DNA of 64,000 bases, from the NCBI RefSeq assembly GCF_034274695.1, contig NZ_CP128362.1, positions 3,722,501-3,786,500 of the forward strand, read 5' to 3'. The DNA comes from Chitinophaga sp. LS1 (lineage in GTDB: Bacteria; Bacteroidota; Bacteroidia; Chitinophagales; Chitinophagaceae). A program made the translations under genes and the position numbers. The notes beneath the pieces are model-generated. The model saw only the letters and a list, made by a program, of their open reading frames with translations. It was not told the DNA's origin and made no database searches. This document shows positions 1 through 8,342 of this stretch, one piece after another (the first letter of the stretch is position 1; each line of letters opens with the position of its first letter).

Positions 1-480
1 TGCTACTCTATCCCAGATAGGGTCAGTCGTAGCATATAAGCCTGCCTTCTTAGCGATACCATTGTACTGATCAAAGATCGTAGCAAATGGCAGCTGATAC
101 TGTGCAGTAGCGTTTTCAAAAGTTTGTTTATCATCAGTTGTTGCTACTACCAGCTGACCACCTAATACACGGATATCAGCATATACTTCCTGCAGTTTTT
201 CCAGCAGTGTATTACCATAGTTATTCCAGTGAATAGAATGGAACGCCAGCACCAGTGGACCGTCAATTACCTGTGTTACAGGCAGAGAACCATTCAGTGT
301 TTTGAGCGTATCAGAAGTAGCAATGATGTTCTTTTTATGTATATGGAAGGAAGGTAAAGTCTCACCTGCCTGTAATGGTTGGATCGGAGTTCTGTCCTGG
401 CTTCTTTTAGGAAAAAATTCAACTTCAAATTCAGGAGCGATGTCAGCGTATCTGTATAAATTGTTATTGATAGTGGCCAT
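1..480 (-). CDS. Peroxiredoxin/thioredoxin-fold protein, 3' end cut by window edge
   Basis: The minus strand is open from an ATG at 480 to the window edge, giving the first 160 residues. After an acidic N-terminal stretch it has the strand-loop-helix pattern of an AhpC/TSA domain: 'GPLVLAFHS' at about residues 74-82, then a helix 'NTLLEKLQEVYADI', then 'GGQLVVATTDD'. Where the peroxidatic Cys of the family normally sits, just after the first strand, the residues are HWNNYGN (84-90), with no cysteine. It may therefore be a non-catalytic relative. The C-terminal part lies outside the window, so a cysteine further on cannot be excluded. Assignment is by fold pattern only. Confidence 0.6.
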   Translation of the reverse strand, partial: MATINNNLYRYADIAPEFEVEFFPKRSQDRTPIQPLQAGETLPSFHIHKKNIIATSDTLKTLNGSLPVTQVIDGPLVLAFHSIHWNNYGNTLLEKLQEVYADIRVLGGQLVVATTDDKQTFENATAQYQLPFATIFDQYNGIAKKAGLYATTDPIWDRVA

Positions 481-734
481 GGTAGTAAGGTTGATTTGAT
501 TTGTTAATGGTAGTTCGATTTTTAAGAAACGGTATAATAGGCTAGTGTCACATGCACATACAACAGCAGGCATTTGGGGTTGTAGAACAAAATTGGCCAT
601 TGAATTTTTCTGATGTTGTTCTGTTAGGCATGTGATTAAATTTTTAGATGATTGCCTGTTATTAACAACACAAAGATAAGGGAATTTCTATTACCCCACC
701 AACTTTGTAGGGTAATATTTTTTATGATTGATTT

Positions 735-1484
735 TCAATTAATTGTATTGGAAATTTCGGTTGGTAGTAACATGGGGGCGCGTGTTTTCCTGATTTTATC
801 TACATCCGCCTTCCATTCCGGACCGAATAAACGGTTCATTTTGGCATCTATATCTTCTATTATTGTAGATAGCTTATTTGCAAGCGCATACCCGTAGTAG
901 TCACGTAGTATATAAATATATTATAGAGGCGCTGATTTCATCATCCGATAAATGGACGCCTGCTTTGTATCCTCTTTCTAACACATCATAATGTCTGCCT
1001 GTATCTTTACGCCTGCAGAACTCTGCTGCCTGGTACCAGGCATTCAGTGCCGAAGTTGGCAAATTTTGCTGTTCTGCAAATTCTGCCTGTTGTATATATA
1101 AAGGGATTGCTTCAGAGAATCGTCTCCTGATTTGTGCATAGGCTGCCTGGTAACCGTAAAATTGTATAACCAGTGGTAAGCAGGCAGGATCTTTTTGCAA
1201 CATCCCTTGTTTGGCAATCCGTAATCCTCTTTCTAATAATTGTGGGATCTCAATGCACCACTGAAAGTATCTGTATCTGTGAATGCTGTCAGCTGTGTTA
1301 CAAATACCTCTGGTAACCGACCGTTCGCAGTCGATTCCAGTTTACAAAATCCTTCATACACCCGCGATTCCTCAGGCTTGATCAGCACACTTACAAATTT
1401 GAATGTAGGTTTATTAGCGACTTTGTCCATCCAGGCCTGCTGGATTTTCAGCACCAGTTGGGCAATCGGATTATGTTCATTCAT
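735..1484 (-). pseudogene. Frameshifted TPR-like gene downstream of hcp
   Basis: Three collinear pieces on the minus strand make one protein of about 249 residues if two frameshifts are repaired. Piece 1 runs from ATG 1484 to about 1262, where one base appears to be missing; piece 2 runs to about 918; after a second shift piece 3 begins 'YILRDYYGYALANK' and ends at a TGA at 735-737. The middle piece has a TPR-like helical pattern (SEAIPLYIQQAEFAEQQ, then ALNAWYQAAEFCRRKD). It lies downstream of an hcp gene on the same strand, so an Hcp-linked adaptor or effector-associated role is possible but not shown. No named family was recognised. Frameshifts could also be sequencing errors. Confidence 0.6.
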
Positions 1485-1569
1485 GCTACAGTTATTGTTT
1501 CTATTTCAGTACTGTGTGGGTGATTGGAAGATGTTTATTCATGCAGTTATTGTCTCTCTTTCAGTACTA
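1473..1569. repeat. 58-bp imperfect duplication at the start of the broken gene
   Basis: The sequence around the start codon of the broken TPR-like gene (1473-1512) recurs 58 bp away at 1531-1569. On the minus strand the upstream copy encodes MNKHLPITHTVLK followed by a stop, and the second encodes MNEHNPIAQLVLK continuing into the gene. This is a partial duplication of the gene's 5' end. Confidence 0.6.
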
Positions 1570-1952
1570 ATGGCTGGTTCAAGATTTTAGAAATACCACT
1601 GCCCTGTAAAGGTTTCAGTGCCACACTTTCACCAGAGAAAGTGATCGTATAATTGATGATGTAGTCATCTGTATTTACAGTCAGTTGCAGGGTATTGCCT
1701 GAAAGTACATTCCATTCATTAAATCCCGGTAATTCATTCACATTACCATCCTTAGTTGTGGTTACATTACTATACAACAATGCGGCTGATGATCATACAC
1801 ATCAAATCGTTTTCTGAGCTATAACGTGAACGGATATTCCTGATAGCAGTCCCGAAAGTATCATAAATCTTCTCATACAGTATTAGTTTACTTTCCAAAA
1901 CCAAATCTGTCAAACTTTGATACCATTTTTGGGCCAAAAAAACAGATGGCAC
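1547..1952 (-). pseudogene. Small hypothetical gene with a frameshift, downstream of hcp
   Basis: Two overlapping minus-strand frames join near 1770-1785 to give about 135 residues. The first part (from ATG 1952) runs through 'NIRSRYSSENDLMCM'; the second continues '..SAALLYSNVTTTKDGN' and ends 'LVLKERQ'. Neither half has a good independent start (the second begins with TTG), which favours one broken gene over two small ones. The C-terminal half is rich in beta-type residues with N/T/D turns. No family was recognised. It sits 36 bp downstream of the hcp stop codon and may be the second gene of an hcp cassette. Confidence 0.4.
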
Positions 1953-1988
1953 AGTGCTGAAAAAATCACTGTGCCATACGCAATTATG

Positions 1989-2381
1989 TTAAGCCTGTGG
2001 CCATGGATTCTGGAAGGTAGAGCTACCAAGCTGTACTTCCCTGGCAGAGAGTACCAGCTTTACCTGCATAGGAATTTCGCCGCTGGCCTGAAAATGCTCA
2101 AAATATTCTACACAATAAGCATCGGTAAATTTGAGCTCCTTCATTTTGGACATCGCATCACGGCGATAGAAGATGATACTGCCACTCTTTGTCTGCGTAT
2201 TAGAGATCATCCAATCAAACAGATTGGTGTCGCCGTCTGACTCAAGCAGAACGGTCAATGAGCCTCCGATGGGGCGGGCGGCGGGCTTACCATTATGATC
2301 TGTGTGTTGGGTAAAAGAAAACTGACAGTCCAGTACATTGATTTCTTCACCGTCTAATCGCATTACAGCTTTGAATGACAT
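1989..2381 (-). CDS. tssD: Type VI secretion tube protein Hcp (TssD), first paralog
   Basis: A protein of 130 residues of the Bacteroidota TssD family, clearly homologous to the second Hcp at 18862-19251: both begin MSFK, and share 'ESdGDTnLFdWM' near residues 47-60, an 'I.FY.RD' segment and an 'SAREv..G' segment near the C-terminus. Hcp forms hexameric rings that stack into the T6SS inner tube and can carry effectors in the lumen. It is transcribed away from clpV and is followed on its own strand only by two broken genes. That suggests an accessory or cargo-specific Hcp rather than the main tube subunit, which is inference. Confidence 0.9.
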   Translation of the reverse strand: MSFKAVMRLDGEEINVLDCQFSFTQHTDHNGKPAARPIGGSLTVLLESDGDTNLFDWMISNTQTKSGSIIFYRRDAMSKMKELKFTDAYCVEYFEHFQASGEIPMQVKLVLSAREVQLGSSTFQNPWPQA

Positions 2382-3002
2382 ACCTTGAAGGTTTTGTTTT
2401 TAACAATAAATTTATGGTGTAGGCAATGAATTGGGGTTATATCAATTTCAATTGCCGGATTAACGAGAAATATGGTCACCACGAAGATATTTATTCTGTG
2501 AGATATTGGAAATTTTTTTTGTCCGGCGTTTGTTCGAATGTTGTTTAAGCTTTCTTCGAATGTTGTTTAAGCTTTCTTCGAGTGTTGTTCGAGTGTTCTT
2601 CGAGTGTTCTTCGAGTGTTCTTCGAGTGTTCTTCGACGCTTCTTCGATGCTAGTTCGACGTTTCTTCGATTAAAATTACATCCGCTACCCCTGTTAATAA
2701 AATAAAAAATTGATGGTTTTCGTTTAATGATTAATTATTAAGTGATGATTTAAATGTATGTGTATAAGAATTACATTGTGATTAAATCTGATTGAATTGT
2801 AGTCGTTTAACTATTACCGTAATAAAAACAGGGGAGTGGTAAAACTTTTATCGTTTCAACAGCTATGAGGAAAAGGGCAATGATAAACCGCTTAATAAAT
2901 AATTTATATACATTTTCGCGTATCTTTACCCCGTAATAATGACCCAAAATAGTATTAACCCTTGATAGGATAATATTTTTAGAAAAACCTTGAATCATCC
3001 AA
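2382..3002. promoter_or_regulatory. Divergent intergenic region between hcp and clpV
   Basis: A gene-free gap of 621 bp between the minus-strand hcp and the plus-strand clpV. It holds the phased TTCGA array described separately and AT-rich flanks. A near-consensus Bacteroidota -7 box TATCTTTA (consensus TAnnTTTG) lies at 2921-2928, about 75 bp before clpV; no convincing -33 box was found. Short open frames here lack coding character. Confidence 0.4.
2533..2669. repeat. 11-bp phased TTCGA array, 13 units
   Basis: TTCGA begins at 2533, 2555, 2577, 2588, 2599, 2610, 2621, 2632, 2643, 2654 and 2665, i.e. on an exact 11-bp lattice. The two empty lattice positions, 2544 and 2566, hold TTTAA. The commonest unit is TTCGAGTGTTC. 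The period is not a multiple of three, so the array is not coding, but it is close to one helical turn of DNA. Confidence 0.95.
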
Positions 3003-5444
3003 ATGACCCTGGCTACTTATACAATTCAAGCTCCGGAGGTGCAGGCTGCCATACGTATTGCCCAGGCCCTCGCCAAGGAACATCAGCATGTGCAATATAC
3101 TCCTGCACACCTTTTACTGGCATGTTTGCATAAAGAATTGAATCTCACTGCCGCTTTACAGGCAATGGGGATCGATATATATTACCTCGAAGAATGGGCC
3201 GAAGTAAGACTGGATGGTTTACCCAAAGGTGCCCGTATTCCGGATGAGCCTGAGGCCGATGACAATGCCAGCAATGTACTACAGGAAGCCGATTCTATCC
3301 GTCTGGAATACGATATGGATATGGCAGATGCCTGGTGTTTGCTGGTAGCGATTAGTACCCCGGGTGTAGGTTTTACTTTCGAACAACTCAAATCATTTCC
3401 TGTACAGCGTACACAGTTGCTCACACATTTTATCAAAGATGTGCCGCAACCCAATTTGAATGGCATTCCCAAACAACCCGCTGCCGCAGGAAAACTGAAA
3501 TACATTTATCGCCTCACTGACCCTCAGTACCTGCAAATGAAGCATGCACTGGCAGGCAGAGATGCAGAAGTACGTACCATGCTGGAAATCCTCTCCCGTA
3601 AAGGGCGTTCCAGCATTCTCCTGATAGGTGAAGGAGGTGTGGGCAAAACAAGTATGGCCGAAGCACTCGCAAGAGCCATCGTGCAAAAACAAGCCCCTGC
3701 ACAGTTACTACAAACTGATATGTATGCACTCGACTATGGTGCATTCATAGCCGGTGCTGCGTATAAAAACGAACTGGAAGACAGGCTCCAGCAGATCATC
3801 TCCCATTTGCAGGAGAGAGGTCGTCATGTATTGTTCATCGACAACCTCCACACCTTGCTGGACAAGCAACCCGGCTCTGCCGGTGGGATGGGTAATGTGC
3901 TCAAAGCTGCTATTGGCAAGGGAGAACTCATCGTGATCGGTTCCTGCACCCCTGAAGGTTTCCGCAAAATGATAGAACCGGATAGCCTGCTCCGTCATTG
4001 TTTTGAAACCATGAACCTGCCTGAACCAGACGAGGCCCTGGCCGCAAGAATGATCAAAGCAGTGATGCCTGATTATGAAAGTTATTACAACCTCACTGTG
4101 GATAACGAAGTGATCACAGAAGCCATCCGCCTGTCACGCCGTTATCTCAAAGAACGTAGTTTGCCGGATAGTGCGATCAATTTATTAGACCGTACGCTGG
4201 CGGCTATTCGTACTACAGCAGATACAGGTAAGCAGGTAGTTGACGATCTGCGTAAGCAATTTGAAGCTATCGAAGACGATCGTACGGAATTACTTTGGTG
4301 GTACCAGCAATGTATGCAGCGCTTAAGTGCTTTGCTCACCACAAGGCTGCATATTGATCAGGAAGTCTCTAAGATCGAAGATATTGCGGCTTTAAAGGCT
4401 GTTTTAGGCGATATGCTGACCCAACTGGATCATCAGGTCATGGAAGTCCACAATGCGGTTAAAACCGTGGATTTGGCTACCATGATTGCAGAAAACACCG
4501 GTATCCCCCTCGGAAAGATCCAATCCAGTGAAAGAGAGCGGTTGGTGAACATGGATGTGGAGTTGCGCAAACGTGTGGTAGGGCAGGATCACGCCCTGAA
4601 AACCGTATCTGAGGCCATCCTGGAATCCCGTTCAGGCCTGAGCCGGCCCGGGCAACCCATCGGCTCCTTCTTCTTCCTTGGCCCTACAGGTACCGGCAAG
4701 ACAGAACTGGCCAAATCTTTGGCAAATTTTTTGTTTCAGGATGAGAGAAGCATGATCCGGTTTGATATGTCTGAATTCAAAGAAGAACATTCAGCCGCAT
4801 TGTTGTATGGAGCCCCTCCGGGTTATGTTGGTTATGAAGAAGGTGGTCTGCTGGTAAATAAGATCCGTCAGCAACCCTATGCTGTTGTACTGTTTGATGA
4901 AATTGAAAAGGCCCACCCTTCTGTATTCGATATTTTTTTACAGATCATGGATGAAGGTAAATTGCATGACCGCCTCGGTAAAACAGGCGATTTCTCCAAT
5001 GCCCTCGTTCTGTTCACTTCCAATATAGGCAGTGAAATCATTGCTCATTCTTTCCGTCAGGGCGTAATCCCGCCATCACAACAATTGATGGAAATAATGG
5101 CAAAAAATTTCCGCCCTGAATTCCTGGGTCGTCTGACCGAAATCGTGCCGTTTGGACCCATACAAGCCGAAAATGTAGTCAGGATATTTGACATCCATTT
5201 GCAACACCTGTTGCAATTGCTCAGGCAACAACAAATTGAACTCGAAGTGTCTGTTGCTGCAAAGGAACAGCTGGCCGTAGAAGGATACTCTCCACAGTAC
5301 GGAGCAAGACCATTGAAAGAAGTGATCCGTGCCAAACTGCGGAAACCGCTTTCAAAAATGATCATAGAAGGAAGCTTGCAACCACACCAGAAAGTAGCAC
5401 TGGACGTGGATGGAAATGGCGGGTTAGTCTGGGATATTCGTTAA
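3003..5444 (+). CDS. clpV: T6SS unfoldase ClpV (TssH)
   Basis: An AAA+ double-ATPase of 813 residues that disassembles contracted TssBC sheaths for reuse. Order: ClpN-type repeat domain (about 1-150), D1 with Walker A GEGGVGKT (209-216), middle region (about 400-500), D2 with Walker A GPTGTGKT (560-567) and Walker B VVLFDEIEKAHP (about 628-639), then the C-terminal small domain. D1 looks degenerate: its Walker B reads LFIDNLH, with Asn281 where the catalytic Glu is expected, and the Arg-finger region reads DSLLRHCFE. D2 keeps all motifs. Position 5' of tssB-tssC supports ClpV rather than ClpB. It is slightly shorter than typical ClpB/ClpV (about 850-880). Confidence 0.93.
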   Translation: MTLATYTIQAPEVQAAIRIAQALAKEHQHVQYTPAHLLLACLHKELNLTAALQAMGIDIYYLEEWAEVRLDGLPKGARIPDEPEADDNASNVLQEADSIRLEYDMDMADAWCLLVAISTPGVGFTFEQLKSFPVQRTQLLTHFIKDVPQPNLNGIPKQPAAAGKLKYIYRLTDPQYLQMKHALAGRDAEVRTMLEILSRKGRSSILLIGEGGVGKTSMAEALARAIVQKQAPAQLLQTDMYALDYGAFIAGAAYKNELEDRLQQIISHLQERGRHVLFIDNLHTLLDKQPGSAGGMGNVLKAAIGKGELIVIGSCTPEGFRKMIEPDSLLRHCFETMNLPEPDEALAARMIKAVMPDYESYYNLTVDNEVITEAIRLSRRYLKERSLPDSAINLLDRTLAAIRTTADTGKQVVDDLRKQFEAIEDDRTELLWWYQQCMQRLSALLTTRLHIDQEVSKIEDIAALKAVLGDMLTQLDHQVMEVHNAVKTVDLATMIAENTGIPLGKIQSSERERLVNMDVELRKRVVGQDHALKTVSEAILESRSGLSRPGQPIGSFFFLGPTGTGKTELAKSLANFLFQDERSMIRFDMSEFKEEHSAALLYGAPPGYVGYEEGGLLVNKIRQQPYAVVLFDEIEKAHPSVFDIFLQIMDEGKLHDRLGKTGDFSNALVLFTSNIGSEIIAHSFRQGVIPPSQQLMEIMAKNFRPEFLGRLTEIVPFGPIQAENVVRIFDIHLQHLLQLLRQQQIELEVSVAAKEQLAVEGYSPQYGARPLKEVIRAKLRKPLSKMIIEGSLQPHQKVALDVDGNGGLVWDIR

Positions 5445-5493
5445 CTTACAATGTAGAACCATAGCGCATTTATTGTAGTAAAAACCATTTATT

Positions 5494-5937
5494 ATGAATG
5501 ATAATTACGGAATTGGCGGCACCGAGGTGAAGCTCGACGCCAATGAGGCCATTGTTGAAATCTCCCATAACCGGACCCTGTTTGCTGAAAAGTTGACCCA
5601 GCAAACCCCTGTTAAACCGGAGATAGTACAGGGATTAACTTCTGTAGAAGATGTGTTTGAGCATTATAAACCTACTGTCAACATGCTCTATCATGATGCC
5701 GACGGCCGTACCATCCCCGAAAACCTGGAATTCCATAACCTGGGTGACTTTGGCGTGAAAGGTATTACTGCCCAGAGCAAATTCCTGAACGACCTCTCTA
5801 CTGAAAAAGAACAGTACCTCAGGATCATGAAACACCTGAAAACAAACAAGATCCTGAAAGCTGCACTGGCAGATCCTGCAGCCAGAGAAGCCCTGCTGGG
5901 TTCCATCAGAGAGCTGCTGGCAGATCTGAAAAAGTAG
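5494..5937 (+). CDS. tssB: T6SS sheath small subunit TssB
   Basis: A protein of 147 residues matching the TssB/VipA family of Bacteroidota. With TssC it builds the contractile sheath around the Hcp tube. Family features seen are a conserved central segment 'NLEFHNLGDFGVKGI' (about 77-91), the 'KFLNDLS' segment and a C-terminal helix 'REALLGSIRELLADLKK' that would contact TssC. It starts 49 bp after clpV and is followed 23 bp later by tssC, so the three are probably one transcript. The gene order clpV-tssB-tssC joins the sheath to its recycling enzyme. Confidence 0.93.
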   Translation: MNDNYGIGGTEVKLDANEAIVEISHNRTLFAEKLTQQTPVKPEIVQGLTSVEDVFEHYKPTVNMLYHDADGRTIPENLEFHNLGDFGVKGITAQSKFLNDLSTEKEQYLRIMKHLKTNKILKAALADPAAREALLGSIRELLADLKK

Positions 5938-5960
5938 TTCGTACCAATTAATTCTTACCC

Positions 5961-7343
5961 ATGACAGAATTACAAAAACAACAGGGGGGACAGCAGGAAG
6001 AAAAACTGCAAACCGCGCCCGGACAAAAACAATCCGCATCACTACAGGAAAATCTCGATATACTGGCCAAATACGGCGGATTTGATCTGCTGGAAGGCAC
6101 CATCGAAGGCGTACAAAACCTCAATCCCGAACGTAAAGCCCGCCGCAATATCTTCCTGACCGAAAGCTCCAAAAAAGGAGAAAGAGACTACCTGAAAAAA
6201 ACACTGGAACTCTGGGAAAAAGTGCTCACCGAAGCTCAGGACCTCCCGGATATGGTAACTTACTGTACTGAACATTCCGAACAGGCAGGCAACGTACTGA
6301 CCCATAACCTGGCCGAAGCTGTAGAAGCGACCAAAGAACTGGAAACTTCTTACCGCAACGTCGCCCTGTTCTTTAAAAATACTGAGTCTGACAAAGTGAA
6401 AAACATCTCCTTCATCAACGTGGAGGCCGATCAGATAAAAGACTTAGATAATACCCGCTTCATTGACGCCATTCAGCAGGAACTGATTGCTAACTACGAT
6501 CGTCTCGATCTGCGTGATAACTACAGTTTACTGATCCTGCCTGGTTACCTGGGTTCCAACAAGGTGCTGGAAAAATGGGCGAAGATCGCCTATGAAAACA
6601 AAGCCATGCTGGTCACAGACTTCTCTCACCTGGATGCTCCGGATGACGTAATGGAAATGTTTGAACTGGCTAACCTGACCGGTGGCGAAATCCATCGTTC
6701 CAATGTGATCATGACTGCCAACTGGCTCGTAGGCCGTGGTAAATTCGACGAGATCAATGAGCAGGACAACCTATACGTTCCACCTTCCGGCGCACTGGCA
6801 GGTAAAATATATAAAACCCTCATGTCGCAGGTCACTGCCGGTAAGAAATTCGGCGGTATCAACGAAGTAGATGGTGTGAAGTTCGAACTGAAGAAAAGTG
6901 AAATTGCCAGCCTTGAAAAAATGGGCCTCATCCCAATGGTAAAGGAATACGGCAAGGTCATGGCCTTCAGTGCAAAGACATTGTTCAATGGAGATAATAT
7001 CGGTTTACAAACCTACTCCGTCGTTCGTGTATTTGACTACGTAACCAAAGTACTGATGGACTTCCTGAACCGTCGTGCATTTGAAAACTTCAATGCCAAT
7101 ACCCGCAAAGACCTGATGAAACAGATCATCCGCTTCCTGGATAGCATCACAGGTCCGGATAAACTGATCGAAGATTTCAACATCCGCCGTTTCGAACAGG
7201 ATCCTTTACAAAAAGACCGTATTCACCTCGATATACACCTGAAACCATACTTCCCTGCCAAGAACTTCCTGATCAAAATGGATGGTCACAAAGGGGAAGA
7301 TGCGAATGAATGGAATACTGAATATGAGCAGGACAAAGCATAA
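5961..7343 (+). CDS. tssC: T6SS sheath large subunit TssC
   Basis: A protein of 460 residues of the TssC/VipB family, the major contractile sheath subunit in the cytoplasm. Identity rests on length, on its place directly after tssB, and on family-like segments such as 'NYSLLILPGYLGSNKVLEKWAKIA' in the middle and the C-terminal 'KNFLIKMDGHKGE'. The first 40 residues are Gln-rich and probably disordered. The gene ends 47 bp before a strong hairpin terminator, which would close the clpV-tssBC transcript. Confidence 0.92.
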   Translation: MTELQKQQGGQQEEKLQTAPGQKQSASLQENLDILAKYGGFDLLEGTIEGVQNLNPERKARRNIFLTESSKKGERDYLKKTLELWEKVLTEAQDLPDMVTYCTEHSEQAGNVLTHNLAEAVEATKELETSYRNVALFFKNTESDKVKNISFINVEADQIKDLDNTRFIDAIQQELIANYDRLDLRDNYSLLILPGYLGSNKVLEKWAKIAYENKAMLVTDFSHLDAPDDVMEMFELANLTGGEIHRSNVIMTANWLVGRGKFDEINEQDNLYVPPSGALAGKIYKTLMSQVTAGKKFGGINEVDGVKFELKKSEIASLEKMGLIPMVKEYGKVMAFSAKTLFNGDNIGLQTYSVVRVFDYVTKVLMDFLNRRAFENFNANTRKDLMKQIIRFLDSITGPDKLIEDFNIRRFEQDPLQKDRIHLDIHLKPYFPAKNFLIKMDGHKGEDANEWNTEYEQDKA

Positions 7344-7390
7344 AATGGCCACCCGCGATTCAACTTATTGATGATAAACAAACTGTAGTT

Positions 7391-7419
7391 CCCCCTCCTG
7401 GAGGGGGAGCCTGTTTTTT
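7391..7419 (+). terminator. Terminator after tssC
   Basis: CCCCCTC at 7391-7397 pairs with GAGGGGG at 7401-7407 around a CTG loop, followed after a short gap by a T run (7414-7419). It ends the clpV-tssB-tssC transcript before the next gene. Confidence 0.75.
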
Positions 7420-7472
7420 AAGCCGGGAGCAGTTTTGTGTAAACATAAAATCAAAAGCAAGGAAAAAGTCAG

Positions 7473-8342
7473 ATGAAGCATTTGCTATTAGGCGTATTCT
7501 GTTGTTGCTTTTTGTCATGGAGCAATGCTTCAGGACAAGCGCAGCCAGACAGTATTATCACGACGAAAGGCGCCGTCACCCTTATTACCTGTGGGTCTTC
7601 CATCAGTACCTTTCAAATCGGAGATGGAAAAAATTCAGATTACGACTATCGCATCGTAGATGGGAATGTCGTATTTATCCGGCCGGTAGTGGCAAACCCA
7701 CGCCCGACCAATCTGGTGATCAGGGAGGGAGACAATATTTTTTATATGATCCTGGCCTACCGGGAAAAGGTAGAACTGTCTAAACTGAAGTACAACCTGT
7801 CAGGCGGTGCTTCGGCAAAGATACCTACGGTTGGGGCAGGCGCCGGAGGAGGTACTTCAACAGCCGCTACCACTGCGGAATCCGCAGCTGATAATAACAC
7901 ACCACTGCCGGATGTCGATACCGTAACAGTGGGCAACATCGCAGCAGACTTTATGAAACAACGAAAGGTGCAGCGTCAGTATGAAACCACTTCGGAAGAT
8001 ATTACTGTCACGTTTTCGCAGGCGATGAGTCTGAACAATCTGATGTATTTGTGTTTCAGAATAAAGAACCAGGGTGGTACACCTTACCAGGTAGAGAAAG
8101 TAACGATCATGCATAAAGTGCATACCGATACGACCACCCTACATCATTTGCCAGTTGCCTACAGAAAAGGTCCTTCCTTTTTTGGGGGCAGAGATGAAGA
8201 AAACGTGGTGTTTGTAACACCTGCACCTGTGCTGAAGAGGTCCGATGAACTCATCTTCATCATGTACAATGCAGCGACAAAGAACCAGATCGTTTTGTAT
8301 GTACCGATGAGCGGTTTGCCAAAATATATGATCACTAAATGA
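7473..8342 (+). CDS. Exported TraN/VirB9-like protein in the T6SS locus
   Basis: A protein of 289 residues with a signal peptide (MKHLLLGVFCCCFLSWSNA, cleavage near 'SGQA'). The N-terminal part ('VTLITCGSSISTFQIGDG', then 'LVIREGDNIFYMILAY') and C-terminal part ('NNLMYLCFRIKNQGGTPY') resemble the two-domain layout of DUF4138/TraN conjugation proteins of Bacteroidota and VirB9-type proteins, joined by a low-complexity G/A/T linker at about 115-145. Its ATGA overlap with the transglycosylase gene shows translational coupling. The likely role is a periplasmic part of the T6SS envelope complex; a TssQ/TssR-equivalent function is positional inference. It could also be an unrelated beta-rich protein. 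Confidence 0.55.
   Translation: MKHLLLGVFCCCFLSWSNASGQAQPDSIITTKGAVTLITCGSSISTFQIGDGKNSDYDYRIVDGNVVFIRPVVANPRPTNLVIREGDNIFYMILAYREKVELSKLKYNLSGGASAKIPTVGAGAGGGTSTAATTAESAADNNTPLPDVDTVTVGNIAADFMKQRKVQRQYETTSEDITVTFSQAMSLNNLMYLCFRIKNQGGTPYQVEKVTIMHKVHTDTTTLHHLPVAYRKGPSFFGGRDEENVVFVTPAPVLKRSDELIFIMYNAATKNQIVLYVPMSGLPKYMITK

Noticed and set aside
652..897. 81-residue plus-strand open frame
   Set aside because: The opposite strand carries the C-terminal piece of the broken TPR-like gene, which is a better explanation.
2533..2669. CRISPR array
   Set aside because: The 11-bp units have no spacers and no cas genes are near; this is a simple tandem array.
2807..2998. 63-residue minus-strand open frame before clpV
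   Set aside because: The sequence is AT-rich with no family resemblance and lies in the likely clpV promoter region.
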